Origin: an uncultured Paracoccaceae bacterium
GTDB lineage: Bacteria > Pseudomonadota > Alphaproteobacteria > Rhodobacterales > Rhodobacteraceae
Direction of reading: 5' to 3'
Length of the DNA: 64,000 bases
NCBI GenBank assembly: GCA_947495295.1
Contig: CANLYJ010000001.1
Span: forward strand, 1-64,000
Of the stretch, positions 7,976 through 15,773 are shown piece by piece. Every line of letters begins with the position of its first letter. The stretch's first letter is position 1. The notes under the pieces are model-generated. The model had not been told where the DNA came from and searched no databases. It saw nothing but the letters and a program-made list of their open reading frames with translations. Made by a program: the position numbers and the translations under genes.

Positions 7976-8098
7976 CTAACTTGTGAAAGATCCCGCCCTC
8001 AGGGTCACATGCGTGCAGTTTGGCCTTGGAAATGTCGCAAGGCGCTGTGTATGCGCGCCGTATGTTGAAGAGTAAAAATTGTCTACGAGGAAAACGAG

Positions 8099-8362
8099 AT
8101 GAACAGGAAATCCGTTACGATGGCCGTGCTTTCCGCGGCGTTTGCTATATTTGGTCCAAATGTGGCGGCAGCCGATCCAATCACGCTGACGACATTGGAC
8201 GAACAGGTGCAGTTGCAGGGCGAATTTGTTGGCTTTGCGCAGGACGCCTATATTGTTGAAATCAATAGCAGCCACCTGCATGTGCCTGTGCTGCTGATGA
8301 CATGCGAAGGTGTTGACTGTCTGGACTTTCAACCGCGCGCCACGGCGGGCGACCAGAGCTAG
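8099..8362 (+). CDS. Small secreted hypothetical protein
   Basis: An 87-residue protein with a Sec signal peptide (cleavage after about residue 25, NVAAADPITL). The mature part is PITLTTLDEQVQLQGEFVGFAQDAYIVEINSSHLHVPVLLMTCEGVDC. This resembles the short N-terminal module of roseobacter OmpA-family and phosphate-binding-like proteins (pattern LTSLDG.VE..G.LLGFDG..Y.V.T..G.L.V....V.C.G..C), here standing alone. It keeps the two Cys of that module (MTCEGVDC), which could form a disulfide. It is the first gene after the CtrA-type box. Function unknown. Confidence 0.65.
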   Translation: MNRKSVTMAVLSAAFAIFGPNVAAADPITLTTLDEQVQLQGEFVGFAQDAYIVEINSSHLHVPVLLMTCEGVDCLDFQPRATAGDQS

Positions 8363-8432
8363 GCAAAGTGTTTTCAGCACCTGGATTTCATCAGTGATCA
8401 GGTTTGCCTGTGCCGGGGTTTTCAGGGCGTGA

Positions 8433-8438
8433 TTAACC
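8433..8438 (+). promoter_or_regulatory. CtrA half-site upstream of the chemoreceptor
   Basis: GATTAACC at 8431-8438 carries the TTAACC half of the CtrA consensus, 61 bases upstream of the chemoreceptor ATG. A half-site alone is weak evidence; it is listed because a full box lies nearby and the downstream gene is a chemoreceptor. Confidence 0.25.
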
Positions 8439-8498
8439 GCATCGCAACACAGCCAATCTAGACTATCGGCATAATACCCTTTGAAGAACGGATTGCTG

Positions 8499-9911
8499 AT
8501 GTCTGCAGCTGCCACCGCGATTGACGTGCCGCGCGATGCCCCACCTGATAATTCTGCCCTGCAAGGCCTGATCTCTGGCCTTGGATATGAAATCGTTGAT
8601 ATTGCGGGTTTTCTGGATGCCGTGCGTCAGACAGCGGGCGACCAGTTGCACACATTGGGGACGTGCCAGCAAGCGTTGCAGACATTGACCGGGTCCAGCG
8701 ATGCGGTTGTGTCATCCGTCGCCGATGTCGCGACCTCGTCCCAAAAAGCGTTGGACGCGGTTGAACAATCCGCCGAAGTGATGCGCGCCTCGTTTGAGGC
8801 CTCGCGATCCGTATCAGGATGGGTGGCCAGTTTTGATGAACGAATTGCCGGGGTCGAGGCGTCACTGACCAATGTGCAATCTGCAAATATTGAAATCTCA
8901 AGCATTGCCGCACAGGTCAATATACTGGCCATCAACGCCGGGATTGAAGCCGCGCGCGCGGGCGATGCCGGGCGCGGTTTTGCTGTCGTGGCCAGCGCGA
9001 TCAAGGAGTTGTCGCAAAACACCTCGCGCGCCGCAACAGAAGTCACAGATCATATCAAGTTGTTGTCTGATACGGTGCTACAACTGAAGAAAGAGGCGCA
9101 AACAATCGCCGATGACGCGCAACAGGTTCTTGAAAATGCGAGCGAGACTGACGCGGCGCTGGTTCAGATTGCCCGACAAATCAGGCAAACCACAAATGAT
9201 GCCAGCGGTATTGCCCAGCAGGCTGATGGCGTTGAAGATGCGGGTAAGGTATTTGCGCCCGCCTTTGATGAACTGGCGACATTGGCCAAACAGACGGCGC
9301 AAGGTGTTGGGCAGGCCAGCGCACGCGGTGCCAACCTGATTGCGCGGAGCGAAGCGATCGTGCAGCATGCTGCGCTGCTGGACGGTGAAAGCGTCGACTC
9401 GCGTTTTATTTTCTATGTTCAGGATGCGGCCGACCGTATTCGTGACCTGTGGGAACAGGCGATTGCGGCGGGTCAGATCAGTTTGGCGGATTTGTTTGAT
9501 ACCAATTATGTGCCCATCCCCAATACCGATCCGCAGCAGCATATCACCCGGTTTACCCGGTTTACCGATGCCAGCCTGCCCCAGATTCAAGAAGCCGCGC
9601 TGGATTTTGATCCCAAGGTTGTGTTTTGTGCGGCTGTTGATCGGTCAGGCTATCTGCCGACGCATAACAAGAAATTCGCCCATCCGCCCAGCGATGATCC
9701 GGTGTGGAATGCAAGCCATTGCCGCAACCGCCGTATCTTTGACGATCGGGTCGGGTTGAAGTCCGGCCAGAATCAGAAACCGTTTCTGTTGCAGGTCTAT
9801 CGCCGTGACATGGGCGGCGGTGAGTTCACGATGATGAAGGATCTTTCCGCGCCGATCATGGTGCAAGGCCGCCATTGGGGCGGCCTGCGCATGGCCTATA
9901 CGTTCGACTGA
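8499..9911 (+). CDS. Soluble methyl-accepting chemotaxis protein
   Basis: A 470-residue chemoreceptor without transmembrane segments. A helical region (about 20-110) leads into the signalling domain with the invariant hairpin tip NAGIEAARAGDAGRGFAVVASAIKELS (about 145-172), which contacts CheA/CheW. Long coiled coils follow. The C-terminal domain (about 310-470: FYVQDAADRIRDLWEQAI, VDRSGYLPTHNKKFAHPP, NRRIFDDRVGLKSGQNQKPFLLQVYRRDMGGGEFTMMKDLSAPI) is the sensory module found in cytoplasmic receptors of this type, related to Cache/PAS folds. The ATG at 8499 is preferred over a TTG at 8481. Partner che genes are not in the window. The upstream TTAACC half-site hints at CtrA control. Confidence 0.88.
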   Translation: MSAAATAIDVPRDAPPDNSALQGLISGLGYEIVDIAGFLDAVRQTAGDQLHTLGTCQQALQTLTGSSDAVVSSVADVATSSQKALDAVEQSAEVMRASFEASRSVSGWVASFDERIAGVEASLTNVQSANIEISSIAAQVNILAINAGIEAARAGDAGRGFAVVASAIKELSQNTSRAATEVTDHIKLLSDTVLQLKKEAQTIADDAQQVLENASETDAALVQIARQIRQTTNDASGIAQQADGVEDAGKVFAPAFDELATLAKQTAQGVGQASARGANLIARSEAIVQHAALLDGESVDSRFIFYVQDAADRIRDLWEQAIAAGQISLADLFDTNYVPIPNTDPQQHITRFTRFTDASLPQIQEAALDFDPKVVFCAAVDRSGYLPTHNKKFAHPPSDDPVWNASHCRNRRIFDDRVGLKSGQNQKPFLLQVYRRDMGGGEFTMMKDLSAPIMVQGRHWGGLRMAYTFD

Positions 9912-9921
9912 TGCGGATGCG

Positions 9922-11709
9922 TTATTGTGCCGCGATGGTGGTGACCCCTCGTTCATCGGTCTGGTAATATCCGGATAGTACCAACAGGTCAGACGCTGAC
10001 ATATCCTGTGATTGCCAGGCCTTGATGGCGACCCCCAAAAGCCGGGGCATCAGCATTGGCCAAAGCTGTGTATCGCTTGTGGTGAACTCGGACCAGAAGG
10101 TGCCTTGCACCCCGATAATCCGGTCGGCCAATGCCGGGTCGGGCACGGGGTCCCAATTAATCGTGTCTTCCAACCCGACGAACGCGGCCCAACTGGCCCC
10201 CCAATCATCGGGATCGTCGCTATGCGCCATATCCAGATAGACATGCTGCGCCGGGGTCATGACAACGTCATAGCCAGCCCGCGCCGCATCAAGGCCCGGT
10301 CCCTGACCTGTCCAACTGAACAGGATGGCGTCATGGCCGATGCCGCCTTGGCTGCCTTGCGCGGCTTCTTCCCATGCGGCGGGGCGTTTGCCGTTTTGCG
10401 TGATGGTCCCGGCGAGGCGCGCAATGGTCCAGCTTTGCAAGTCCTTGGTCGTGTCCAAGCCTTTGTCGGCCATCAGCGCGCGGGCTTTGGGGCTGCTCAT
10501 CCATGTCTCTTCCGGCAGTTCATCGCAGCCCAGATGCAGAATTTCGAATGGGAAAAGGTCGCCAACCTCTTCTGCGATATCGTTCAGCACCTCCCATGTT
10601 TTGGGCATGGCGGGGTTCAGGGCGTTTCGCTGATAGCCCTGAACGGATCGTTCTTGCCCATTGTCGCCGGGGTCGCGTGTGTCGGGATAGATTTTGGTGA
10701 TGGCCAGCGCATGGGCGGGCGCCTCAATCTCTGGCATCACCTCGATATTCAGCGCCTTGGCATGGGCGATGATGGCGCGTGCTGTGTCCTTGCTATAGCT
10801 GCCGCCTTGTTCGATCTGCCCGGCAAAAAGGCCCGGCATCACATGCCCGTCACCACGCAACGCGGTCTTTTGCCAAAGCGCCGGGTGGCTGTCGATTTCC
10901 AGCCGGAATGCCTCATCATCGGCGAAATGCCAATGGAACCTGTTGAGTTTCAACAGCGCCATCAGATCAAGCAGCGACAGGATTGTCGCAGGGTCGTAGT
11001 AGTGGCGCGCCGTGTCCAGATGCTGCCCGCGCCAGCCGAAACGCGGGGCGTCGGTGATGCGCCCAAGCGGCAAGGGACCTTGTTGCAGCAAGGTCAGCAG
11101 GGTGATCCCCGCGTAAAACCGCCCGCCATAGGAGTTGGCAGTGATCGTGGTACCATGTGGCGTGATGTCGATTGTGTAGGCGTCAGTGGCGATATCGCCG
11201 GTTTCGATGGTCACCTTGTGCTGTCCATCAAACGCCATCCCCTGACGTGTGGCCAGCGCGGCAACCGCTGTTAGCGCGTCGTCATCATAGTGAAACCCGT
11301 CGATGGTGATGTTGCCGCCTGCCGCCTGCCAGCTTTCGGGCTGGGGGACGACGGGCAGGCCGGCAAAATGGCCATGATTTATGGGTGATTGCGGCCTGCG
11401 CCCGGCGTCGGTTGGGGGCAGGGGTATGCGTTCTTTGCCTGCGCGCAGATATGGCCCCAGTGGCATCCAGGCCCGGTTGGCCGGAGTGAAGCCGCCACTA
11501 TATTTGATTTCGACCATCTGCGTCTCACCGGTCTTGAGGTCGGGCAAGCTGACTTCGGTATAGCTGCCCAGCGCATATAGCAGTGTTCCCCCCGAAACGG
11601 GTTCGAGCGGTGCCATGCCAGAAAAGCAGAATACCGGTGCAGTGATGTCCCGATCTGCTGTGATCCGGCAGATCAGGGTATCGCCGGTGATGTCGCAAGT
11701 GTAGTCCAT
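9922..11709 (-). CDS. Beta-N-acetylhexosaminidase, glycoside hydrolase family 20
   Basis: A 595-residue GH20 exo-hexosaminidase releasing terminal GlcNAc or GalNAc from beta-linked oligosaccharides. A non-catalytic beta-sandwich (about 1-110) and a GH20b-type domain (115-220) precede the TIM barrel. The substrate-assisted catalytic pair is D396-E397 in LHLGCDELPEE; MALLKLNRFHWHFADDEAFRLEID (250-273) is also family-typical. There is no signal peptide, so cleavage is cytoplasmic after ABC import. The start at 11709 sits two bases from the stop of the upstream GntR gene, so the two form one operon diverging from the transporter. The upstream frame extension to 11874 lies inside the GntR gene and is discarded. 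Confidence 0.92.
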   Translation of the reverse strand: MDYTCDITGDTLICRITADRDITAPVFCFSGMAPLEPVSGGTLLYALGSYTEVSLPDLKTGETQMVEIKYSGGFTPANRAWMPLGPYLRAGKERIPLPPTDAGRRPQSPINHGHFAGLPVVPQPESWQAAGGNITIDGFHYDDDALTAVAALATRQGMAFDGQHKVTIETGDIATDAYTIDITPHGTTITANSYGGRFYAGITLLTLLQQGPLPLGRITDAPRFGWRGQHLDTARHYYDPATILSLLDLMALLKLNRFHWHFADDEAFRLEIDSHPALWQKTALRGDGHVMPGLFAGQIEQGGSYSKDTARAIIAHAKALNIEVMPEIEAPAHALAITKIYPDTRDPGDNGQERSVQGYQRNALNPAMPKTWEVLNDIAEEVGDLFPFEILHLGCDELPEETWMSSPKARALMADKGLDTTKDLQSWTIARLAGTITQNGKRPAAWEEAAQGSQGGIGHDAILFSWTGQGPGLDAARAGYDVVMTPAQHVYLDMAHSDDPDDWGASWAAFVGLEDTINWDPVPDPALADRIIGVQGTFWSEFTTSDTQLWPMLMPRLLGVAIKAWQSQDMSASDLLVLSGYYQTDERGVTTIAAQ

Positions 11710-11710
11710 G

Positions 11711-12466
11711 TTAGTCCAGTCGCAATTCAGACACGAAGTCGTAGATGTCGGAGCGGTAAAGCCCGCTGGTAAATTCAACGGGCCGCCCGGAAGCCAGATA
11801 GCCGGTGCGTTCGATTTGCAGGATTGCGGCCCCTTCGGCCAGTTCCAGCAGTTCCGCGATAGGGGCGGTCGCATTGACTGCCGTCACCCGCTGGATCGCG
11901 CGGTTTGGTGCGGTTTGCCGTTTGCGCAACACCTCGTAAAGCGAGACGCCAACCTTGTCGGGGCGGGGCAGCACGTCTTCGGGTAATGACGAATATTCCA
12001 GTGCCATGGGCGCGCCGTCACCGATCCGCAACCGGTGAATGCGGGCGACTTGATGGTGGGGTGCCAGCCCAAGTGTCATTGCTTCGGCCGGGTTTGGGCG
12101 GAACAATCCGTGCAGTAACAGGCGGCTGGTTGACGCGATCCCGCGCGCGTGCAGGTTTTCGGTGAAGGATACAAGCGAGGATAGCGATTGTTCGAACCGC
12201 GCGCCCTGTCCGCGCACGAAAGACCCTGCACCCTGCCGTTGATCGATCAGCCCGTCCGACACCAGTTCCGCAATCGCCTTGCGGACGGTGACCCGGCTGA
12301 CATCGGCAATGTTGGCCATGTCCCGTTCGGGGGGCAGTTGGTCATCGGCTGCCAATTCCCCGGTCGAGATCAGCCCGCCGATATGACGATAAAGCTGTTT
12401 GTATCGCGGTCCGCGCCCTTGGCGATACCATTTCGCGGGTTGCAGTTGCTCTGTCAGTTCTGTCAT
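11711..12466 (-). CDS. GntR-family transcriptional regulator, HutC/UTRA type
   Basis: A 251-residue repressor-type regulator. The N-terminal winged helix (about 20-85: YKQLYRHIGGLISTGELAADDQLPPERDMANIADVSRVTVRKAIAELVSDGLIDQRQGAGSFV) is classical GntR. The C-terminal UTRA domain (about 105-250, ending RPVEFTSGLYRSDIYDFVSELRLD) would bind an effector. By analogy with NagR/DasR, the effector is probably GlcN-6-P or GlcNAc-6-P. The ATG at 12466 has an upstream AAGGGCGG; the TTG at 12490 is rejected. It lies between the GH20 gene and the divergent transporter, ideally placed to control both through the intergenic TGGTAT sites. Confidence 0.9.
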   Translation of the reverse strand: MTELTEQLQPAKWYRQGRGPRYKQLYRHIGGLISTGELAADDQLPPERDMANIADVSRVTVRKAIAELVSDGLIDQRQGAGSFVRGQGARFEQSLSSLVSFTENLHARGIASTSRLLLHGLFRPNPAEAMTLGLAPHHQVARIHRLRIGDGAPMALEYSSLPEDVLPRPDKVGVSLYEVLRKRQTAPNRAIQRVTAVNATAPIAELLELAEGAAILQIERTGYLASGRPVEFTSGLYRSDIYDFVSELRLD

Positions 12467-12481
12467 GGCCGCCCTTTTCGC

Positions 12482-12600
12482 TGGTATCAATATTTAATAC
12501 CAATAGAACCAATTTTTGAAAGTCATGAATTTTGGTACATCATTAAACCTTTGTTTTAAAGGTAAAATTATCAATAAAAAACTTTGGTATTATAATGGTC
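12482..12600. promoter_or_regulatory. Divergent promoter region with phased TGGTAT operator candidates
   Basis: The AT-rich 205-base gap between the GntR and transporter genes holds TGGTAT at 12482 (paired with ATACCA at 12497-12502 as an imperfect 21-bp palindrome), TGGTAC at 12533, and TGGTAT at 12585 followed by TGGTC at 12596. The three main half-sites are 51 and 52 bases apart, about five helical turns. TGGT...ACCA is the usual core for HutC-type GntR regulators. The third site overlaps a possible -10 (TATTAT, 12588-12593) for the transporter operon. Regulator assignment is inferred from position. Confidence 0.5.
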
Positions 12601-12671
12601 GCAAAAAAAATGTCCCGGGTTAAGATTAAGTTGTACCAGCGATTCGTGAGATTGTTCCGGGGGGAAACACA

Positions 12672-13610
12672 GTGGTAGATACAGCCCAAACGCAGTTGGA
12701 GGCAGGGCAGCAGCAACGCGCCCGCAGCTTGCCCGAAAGCGTTTTTGCCTGGTTGCTGATTGGTCCCGCGATGCTGTTTATCGCCGTTATCGTAGCCTGG
12801 CCCCTTGCTGAAACCATCCGCCTTTCATTCATGGAAGCTGATCTGGGTGGTGAGCAATATGTCGGTCTGGCCAACTATGCTGATCTGATGGACAGCCGCA
12901 AATTTCACCAGACCATCGTGCGCACCTTTTACTGGATGTTCCTGTCGGTCAGTCTGAAGCTGATCCTGGGCCTGATCGGTGCGACCTTGCTGAATGCCGC
13001 CGTGCCGGGCCGCGCCCTGTTCCGGGTGCTGGTCATGCCGCCCTGGATCATCCCGATTGCCATCGGCTGTATTGGTTGGCTATGGCTCTATAACGGCTAT
13101 TTCGGTGTGCTGTCGGGCACGATGATGCAGCTTGGCATCACCGACGGCCCGTTTGAATTCCTGGCCCATAAGCAGTCGGCGTTTTATTCGGCGGTAGTCA
13201 CTGATGTCTGGGTGGGCACGCCGATGGTGACCCTGTTCTTTCTTGCGGCCATGCAGGGCGTGCCCCGTGACCTTTACGAGGCGGCCTATGTTGATGGCGC
13301 CAGCCGTTGGTATCGTTTCCGCCGCATCACGATCCCGCAGATCATGCCGGTGATTGTGTCCATGTCCCTGCTATCAGCGATCTTCACCTTCAATTCGTTC
13401 GAGATCATCTGGATCCTGACCGAAGGTGGCCCGCGCAGTGCTACCACAACCCTGATCGTGGATACTTACAAGACCGCCATCAGCAACTTTAAATTCGGCG
13501 AGGGGTCGGCACGCGCGGTGGTTATCGTGATCCTGCTGGGCACATTCAGCCTTATCTATCTGTTCTTCCTCAACAAGGTGAACAAGCATTACGGGAGCGG
13601 CAAGAAATGA
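12672..13610 (+). CDS. ABC sugar transporter permease, MalF-like
   Basis: A 312-residue inner-membrane permease of the carbohydrate CUT1 class. About six transmembrane segments are visible, from SVFAWLLIGPAMLFIAVIVAWPLAETI (24-50) to AVVIVILLGTFSLIYLFFLN near the end. The EAA loop contacting the ATPase is EAAYVDGASRWYRFRRITIPQIMP (about 203-226). The start is GTG at 12672 with GGGG eight bases upstream. It is the first gene of the amino-sugar operon, and its stop overlaps the next start. The substrate is inferred from context as a HexNAc oligosaccharide. Confidence 0.9.
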   Translation: MVDTAQTQLEAGQQQRARSLPESVFAWLLIGPAMLFIAVIVAWPLAETIRLSFMEADLGGEQYVGLANYADLMDSRKFHQTIVRTFYWMFLSVSLKLILGLIGATLLNAAVPGRALFRVLVMPPWIIPIAIGCIGWLWLYNGYFGVLSGTMMQLGITDGPFEFLAHKQSAFYSAVVTDVWVGTPMVTLFFLAAMQGVPRDLYEAAYVDGASRWYRFRRITIPQIMPVIVSMSLLSAIFTFNSFEIIWILTEGGPRSATTTLIVDTYKTAISNFKFGEGSARAVVIVILLGTFSLIYLFFLNKVNKHYGSGKK

Positions 13611-14449
13611 TGGATCGTTATTCAAAGTTGCAGATGGTCGGCATCTATTTTGCCATCACCATATTCCTGATCTTCATCCTGCTGCCATTCTTTGAGATGT
13701 TCATGGCGTCCTTGCGTCCGCTGGAGCATCTGTTCCGCAGCCCCTATCAGTTCTGGTCGGATGATTTCAGCTTTCAGGCTTACCGCGACATGTGGGTCAC
13801 GGTGCCCCTGTTGGGCCGCTATATCCTGAATTCGATCTTTATTGCCGGGGTGGTGACGGGGCTGACGATGATCTTTGTGGTCCCTGCCGCCTATGCCTAT
13901 GCCCGCCTTGAGTTTCCGTTCAAGAACCTGACGCTGGGCATCTTTTTGGGTGTGAACATGTTCACCGGTGCGGTTCTTTTGATCCCGCTATATCGCGTGC
14001 TGCGCACTATGGGTCTGCTGAACACCTATTGGTCGATGATTGTGCCCGGTGTCGCCTTCCTGATCCCGACCGGTATCTGGTTGCTGCGGTCCTATCTGGA
14101 AAAGATCCCGCGCGAGTTGGAAGAAGCTGCTTTTGTTGATGGTGCCAGCCGCATGTATACCCTGCGCCGCGTTGTGCTGCCGTTGGCTGTTCCGGGTCTG
14201 ATTGTTGTTGGTGTCGCTGTGTTCATCGGCGCCTATGCCCAGCAGTTCCTGTTTGCCATTACGTTTAATCAGCAGCGCGAATTGCAGCCGCTGCCTGCCG
14301 GTCTGTTCGAATTTATCGGGTATCAGGATGTGACCTGGAACCAGATGATGGCCGCCGCCCTGGTTGGTGTGCTGCCCGTCATGATCATCTTTCTGTTTTT
14401 ACAAAAATACTTGGTTGCCGGGCTGACTGCCGGTGCCGTCAAAGAGTAA
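13607..14449 (+). CDS. ABC sugar transporter permease, MalG-like
   Basis: A 280-residue CUT1-class permease partnering the previous gene, which it overlaps by four bases (ATGA). Six transmembrane helices are visible, beginning VGIYFAITIFLIFILLPFFEMFMASL. The EAA loop is EEAAFVDGASRMYTLRRVVLPLAVPG (about 165-190). The C-terminus, EFIGYQDVTWNQMMAAALVGVLPVMIIFLFLQKYLVAGLTAGAVKE, is typical of MalG-like subunits. It forms the membrane channel heterodimer with the MalF-like protein, powered by the ATPase at 15.8 kb. Confidence 0.9.
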   Translation: MMDRYSKLQMVGIYFAITIFLIFILLPFFEMFMASLRPLEHLFRSPYQFWSDDFSFQAYRDMWVTVPLLGRYILNSIFIAGVVTGLTMIFVVPAAYAYARLEFPFKNLTLGIFLGVNMFTGAVLLIPLYRVLRTMGLLNTYWSMIVPGVAFLIPTGIWLLRSYLEKIPRELEEAAFVDGASRMYTLRRVVLPLAVPGLIVVGVAVFIGAYAQQFLFAITFNQQRELQPLPAGLFEFIGYQDVTWNQMMAAALVGVLPVMIIFLFLQKYLVAGLTAGAVKE

Positions 14450-14477
14450 TCAAACCAGTCAACAAGGGAGACTACCA

Positions 14478-15689
14478 ATGAAACTAACCAAACTGACACT
14501 TACGGCGGCGCTTTTGTCCACCGGTGCGACCGTGGCTGTGGCCGATGGCCATGCCAAAGAGGTGCATTTCATCATGTGCGGCGGCGAAGTTCGCGAGGCT
14601 GATCAGGCTGTCGTTGATCAGTTCGAGGCCGATCATGATGGTGTGACCGTCAATCTGGAAGCCGTGCCATGGGGCACATGCCAGGATAAATCCCTGACCC
14701 TGGCCGCTGCTGGTGATCCCCCATCCATCGCCTATATGGGCAGCCGCACATTGCGTCAGCTGGCCAATAATGACCTGATCGTCCCGTCCGAGATTCAAAG
14801 CGACGTCACCTATCAGGAAGGTGTTCTGAACACCGTCACCATCGAAGGCACCACATGGGGTTACCCACATGCGTTTTCGACCAAGGCCCTTTATATCAAC
14901 TGCGATATCGTTGAAGCCTCTGGTCAGGAATGCGCCGCCCCTGCCACTTGGGATGACATGTACACGATGGCCAAAGGCGTTGTGGACAACACCGATGCTG
15001 CCGGTGTCGGCCTTGCGGGCAAGGATTTCGACAACACCATGCACCAGTTCCTGAACTACCTTTATTCCAATGGTGGTGTGGTGATTGACCCTGCATCGGG
15101 TGAAAACATGCTGGACAGCCAGCAGACCCGCGAGACGCTGGAATTCTATGGCAAGCTGGTTGATGTGGCCCAAGAAGGCCCAACCGCATGGGAACGTGAC
15201 CAGCTGAAGGACCTGTTCAACGACGGTCAGATCGCGATGTATGTCCAGGGCCCATGGGGTTACGGCCAGCATAACGAAGATATCAACCAGCTGGTTGTCC
15301 CTGTCCCTGCCGGCCCATCCGGCGAAAGCGGCACCATCCTGATCACTGACAGCATCGTGGTGTTCAAGGGTTCCGGTCATGAAGAGCTGGCCCATGAACT
15401 GGCACAGCGTATCACATCCGGTGACAGCCAGTATGACCTTGATTCCAGCTGGGGTCTGACACCGATCCTTGATTACACGGCGATGGGTCGCGACGATGTC
15501 TACTATACCGACGGTATCTGGCCGACATTCACCGCCACAATCTCGACAGGTGGCCCAGAGCCGCTGGTCGAAGATTTCAAATCGCTCCAGTCGGTCTTCA
15601 CCAATATGGTGCAGGGGATCATCCTGAAGGATGACACCGTGGACAACCTGGTGACTATCGCCGGTGAGGAACTGGACGACGCGCTTTAA
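14478..15689 (+). CDS. ABC transporter extracellular sugar-binding protein
   Basis: A 403-residue periplasmic solute-binding protein of family 1 (CUT1). It has a Sec signal peptide (MKLTKLTLTAALLSTGATVAVA, then DGHAKEVHF). Features include FIMCGGEVREADQAVVDQFEADHDGVTVNLEAVPWG at the N-lobe and a typical hinge region. The start at 14478 has a good RBS (AGGGAG, 7 bases upstream); the frame opening at 14433 is not used. It is followed by an 84-base gap with a hairpin, an arrangement that often raises binding-protein mRNA over the rest. The predicted ligand is chitobiose or another GlcNAc/GalNAc oligosaccharide, by operon context. Confidence 0.9.
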   Translation: MKLTKLTLTAALLSTGATVAVADGHAKEVHFIMCGGEVREADQAVVDQFEADHDGVTVNLEAVPWGTCQDKSLTLAAAGDPPSIAYMGSRTLRQLANNDLIVPSEIQSDVTYQEGVLNTVTIEGTTWGYPHAFSTKALYINCDIVEASGQECAAPATWDDMYTMAKGVVDNTDAAGVGLAGKDFDNTMHQFLNYLYSNGGVVIDPASGENMLDSQQTRETLEFYGKLVDVAQEGPTAWERDQLKDLFNDGQIAMYVQGPWGYGQHNEDINQLVVPVPAGPSGESGTILITDSIVVFKGSGHEELAHELAQRITSGDSQYDLDSSWGLTPILDYTAMGRDDVYYTDGIWPTFTATISTGGPEPLVEDFKSLQSVFTNMVQGIILKDDTVDNLVTIAGEELDDAL

Positions 15690-15710
15690 GGGCGATCCTC
15701 CCTGAGCCCT

Positions 15711-15735
15711 CGGGTGGCGGTATCGCTGCCACCCG
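15711..15735 (+). terminator. Hairpin between binding protein and ATPase genes (attenuator)
   Basis: CGGGTGGC (15711-15718) and GCCACCCG (15728-15735) form a perfect 8-bp GC-rich stem with a 9-base loop and no strong T-run. It lies in the largest gap within the transporter genes. Such hairpins commonly stabilise the upstream binding-protein mRNA or partly terminate transcription. Confidence 0.5.
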
Positions 15736-15773
15736 AAATTCCCGAATGATCTTACATACGGAAACATGACGTT

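Larger units (their letters stand above)
7621..8098. other. 478-base intergenic region with repeats and a CtrA-type box
   Basis: No convincing gene. The stretch holds the asd leader on the minus strand, three 11-bp-phased CGTCGG repeats at 7794-7822, and a TTAA-N7-TTAA box at 7961-7975. A 19-codon frame at 7927-7986 overlaps the box and has no homology I can see. A ribosome binding site (GAGGAAAACGAG) precedes the gene at 8099. Confidence 0.6.

Noticed and set aside
7927..7986. 19-codon frame in the asd upstream region
   Set aside because: Too short to support, no RBS, and it overlaps the CtrA-type box.
10012..11274. Open frame of 420 codons opposite the GH20 gene
   Set aside because: It is antisense to a complete GH20 domain and shows no family motif; long antisense frames are expected in high-GC DNA.
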